Notes under the pieces: model-generated
Told to the model about the DNA's origin: nothing
Database searches by the model: none
Seen by the model: only the letters and a program-made list of their open reading frames with translations
Source: Ephemerocybe angulata
Lineage: Eukaryota > Basidiomycota > Agaricomycetes > Agaricales > Psathyrellaceae
Assembly (NCBI GenBank): GCA_013368325.1
Contig: JAACJK010000010.1
Location: 372,001 to 436,000, forward strand
Direction: 5' to 3'
Length of the DNA: 64,000 nucleotides
Made by a program: the position numbers and the translations under genes
In this document: positions 63,703 through 64,000 of the stretch, in pieces
How positions within the stretch are numbered: position 1 is the first letter of the stretch
Layout of the letters: each line of letters begins with the position of its first letter

Positions 63703-64000
63703 TTTTGGGCGGGAGAGAGCAGAGTAGAGGGAGAGATGTGTTGGAGGTGTGGCCACGTGGTCTGGCCCTTGATTGATCTCGCCCTGCGAAACAGCGCCAA
63801 ACTGGCCTCCAGGCCCGCTACGCCCTCCCACAAGCTGGCTCGCAAGGCTCACCAACGGGTCCATCGCTGCCAATCTTGACTGCATCCTCGCCATTCGTGT
63901 AACAGTTATCTCAGAATCTAGCCCCCGCTGCGCTGCTAGCATGGATATATATTGACTTCACTACCTCCTCGTGGTGCATGCATGTCTAGTATTATGAAGG
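63703..64000. promoter_or_regulatory. Upstream region of the VAP gene, to window end
   Basis: About 300 nt of 5' flank. The open frame that extends upstream of the chosen ATG (63702) to 63942 shows no conserved residues, which supports starting at MSVSLTPS. No TATA box recognised. Confidence 0.4.

Overview
The window looks like nuclear DNA of a filamentous basidiomycete, most likely an Agaricomycete. The genes are packed with short (about 50-65 nt) GT-AG introns, several contain microexons, and one gene encodes a secreted GH131 glucanase with a fungal cellulose-binding (CBM1) tail, which is typical of plant-litter or wood-decay fungi. No prokaryotic, organellar or viral gene was recognised, and no rRNA, tRNA or CRISPR array was found. 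All gene models come from reading the sequence by eye (frames, splice sites, remembered family motifs); no database search was run.

Layout. 1-375 is the end of a Lys/Ala/Pro-rich basic protein. 376-5273 and 6486-12597 are long gene-poor stretches on either side of an MCM1-type MADS-box regulator (5274-6485). 12598-17564 holds a doubtful small membrane ORF, a UPF0739-like protein, an unknown 372-residue protein and a TPR/F-box/LRR protein (Dia2/Pof3 type). 17690-20728 is a tandem array of three dimeric alpha-beta barrel (ABM-like) genes, followed by the GH131-CBM1 glucanase (21107-22326). 22737-42839 is a block of conserved housekeeping and signalling genes: a CSC1/OSCA-type calcium channel, the NDUFS4 subunit of complex I, the TORC2 subunit Rictor/Avo3, ribosomal protein L17 (uL22), a RasGEF and the NEDD4-family ubiquitin ligase Rsp5. 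44057-47631 holds three more genes of the ABM-like family, one with a frame break. 48873-59873 is a tandem pair of full-size ABCB (MDR/Pmd1-type) exporters. 60122-63702 holds a membrane-anchored Cu/Zn superoxide dismutase and a VAP/Scs2 ER-contact protein, both with local reading-frame breaks.

How the parts relate. The core block carries general growth control (TORC2, Ras, Rsp5), translation and respiration. The flanks are more lineage-specific: six ABM-like genes, all on the minus strand and all with the same four-exon layout including an exon 2 of exactly 53 nt, plus two duplicated drug exporters and a secreted glucanase. A role in handling small aromatic or toxic compounds is possible for the ABM/ABC part but is inference from family and position only.

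Main oddities: the constant 53-nt exon in six paralogues; two GC-AG introns; a 5-nt microexon in the calcium channel; a 22-nt exon holding a copper ligand in the superoxide dismutase; and single-base losses or gains, mostly in homopolymers, that break otherwise intact frames in three genes (sequence error or recent decay).
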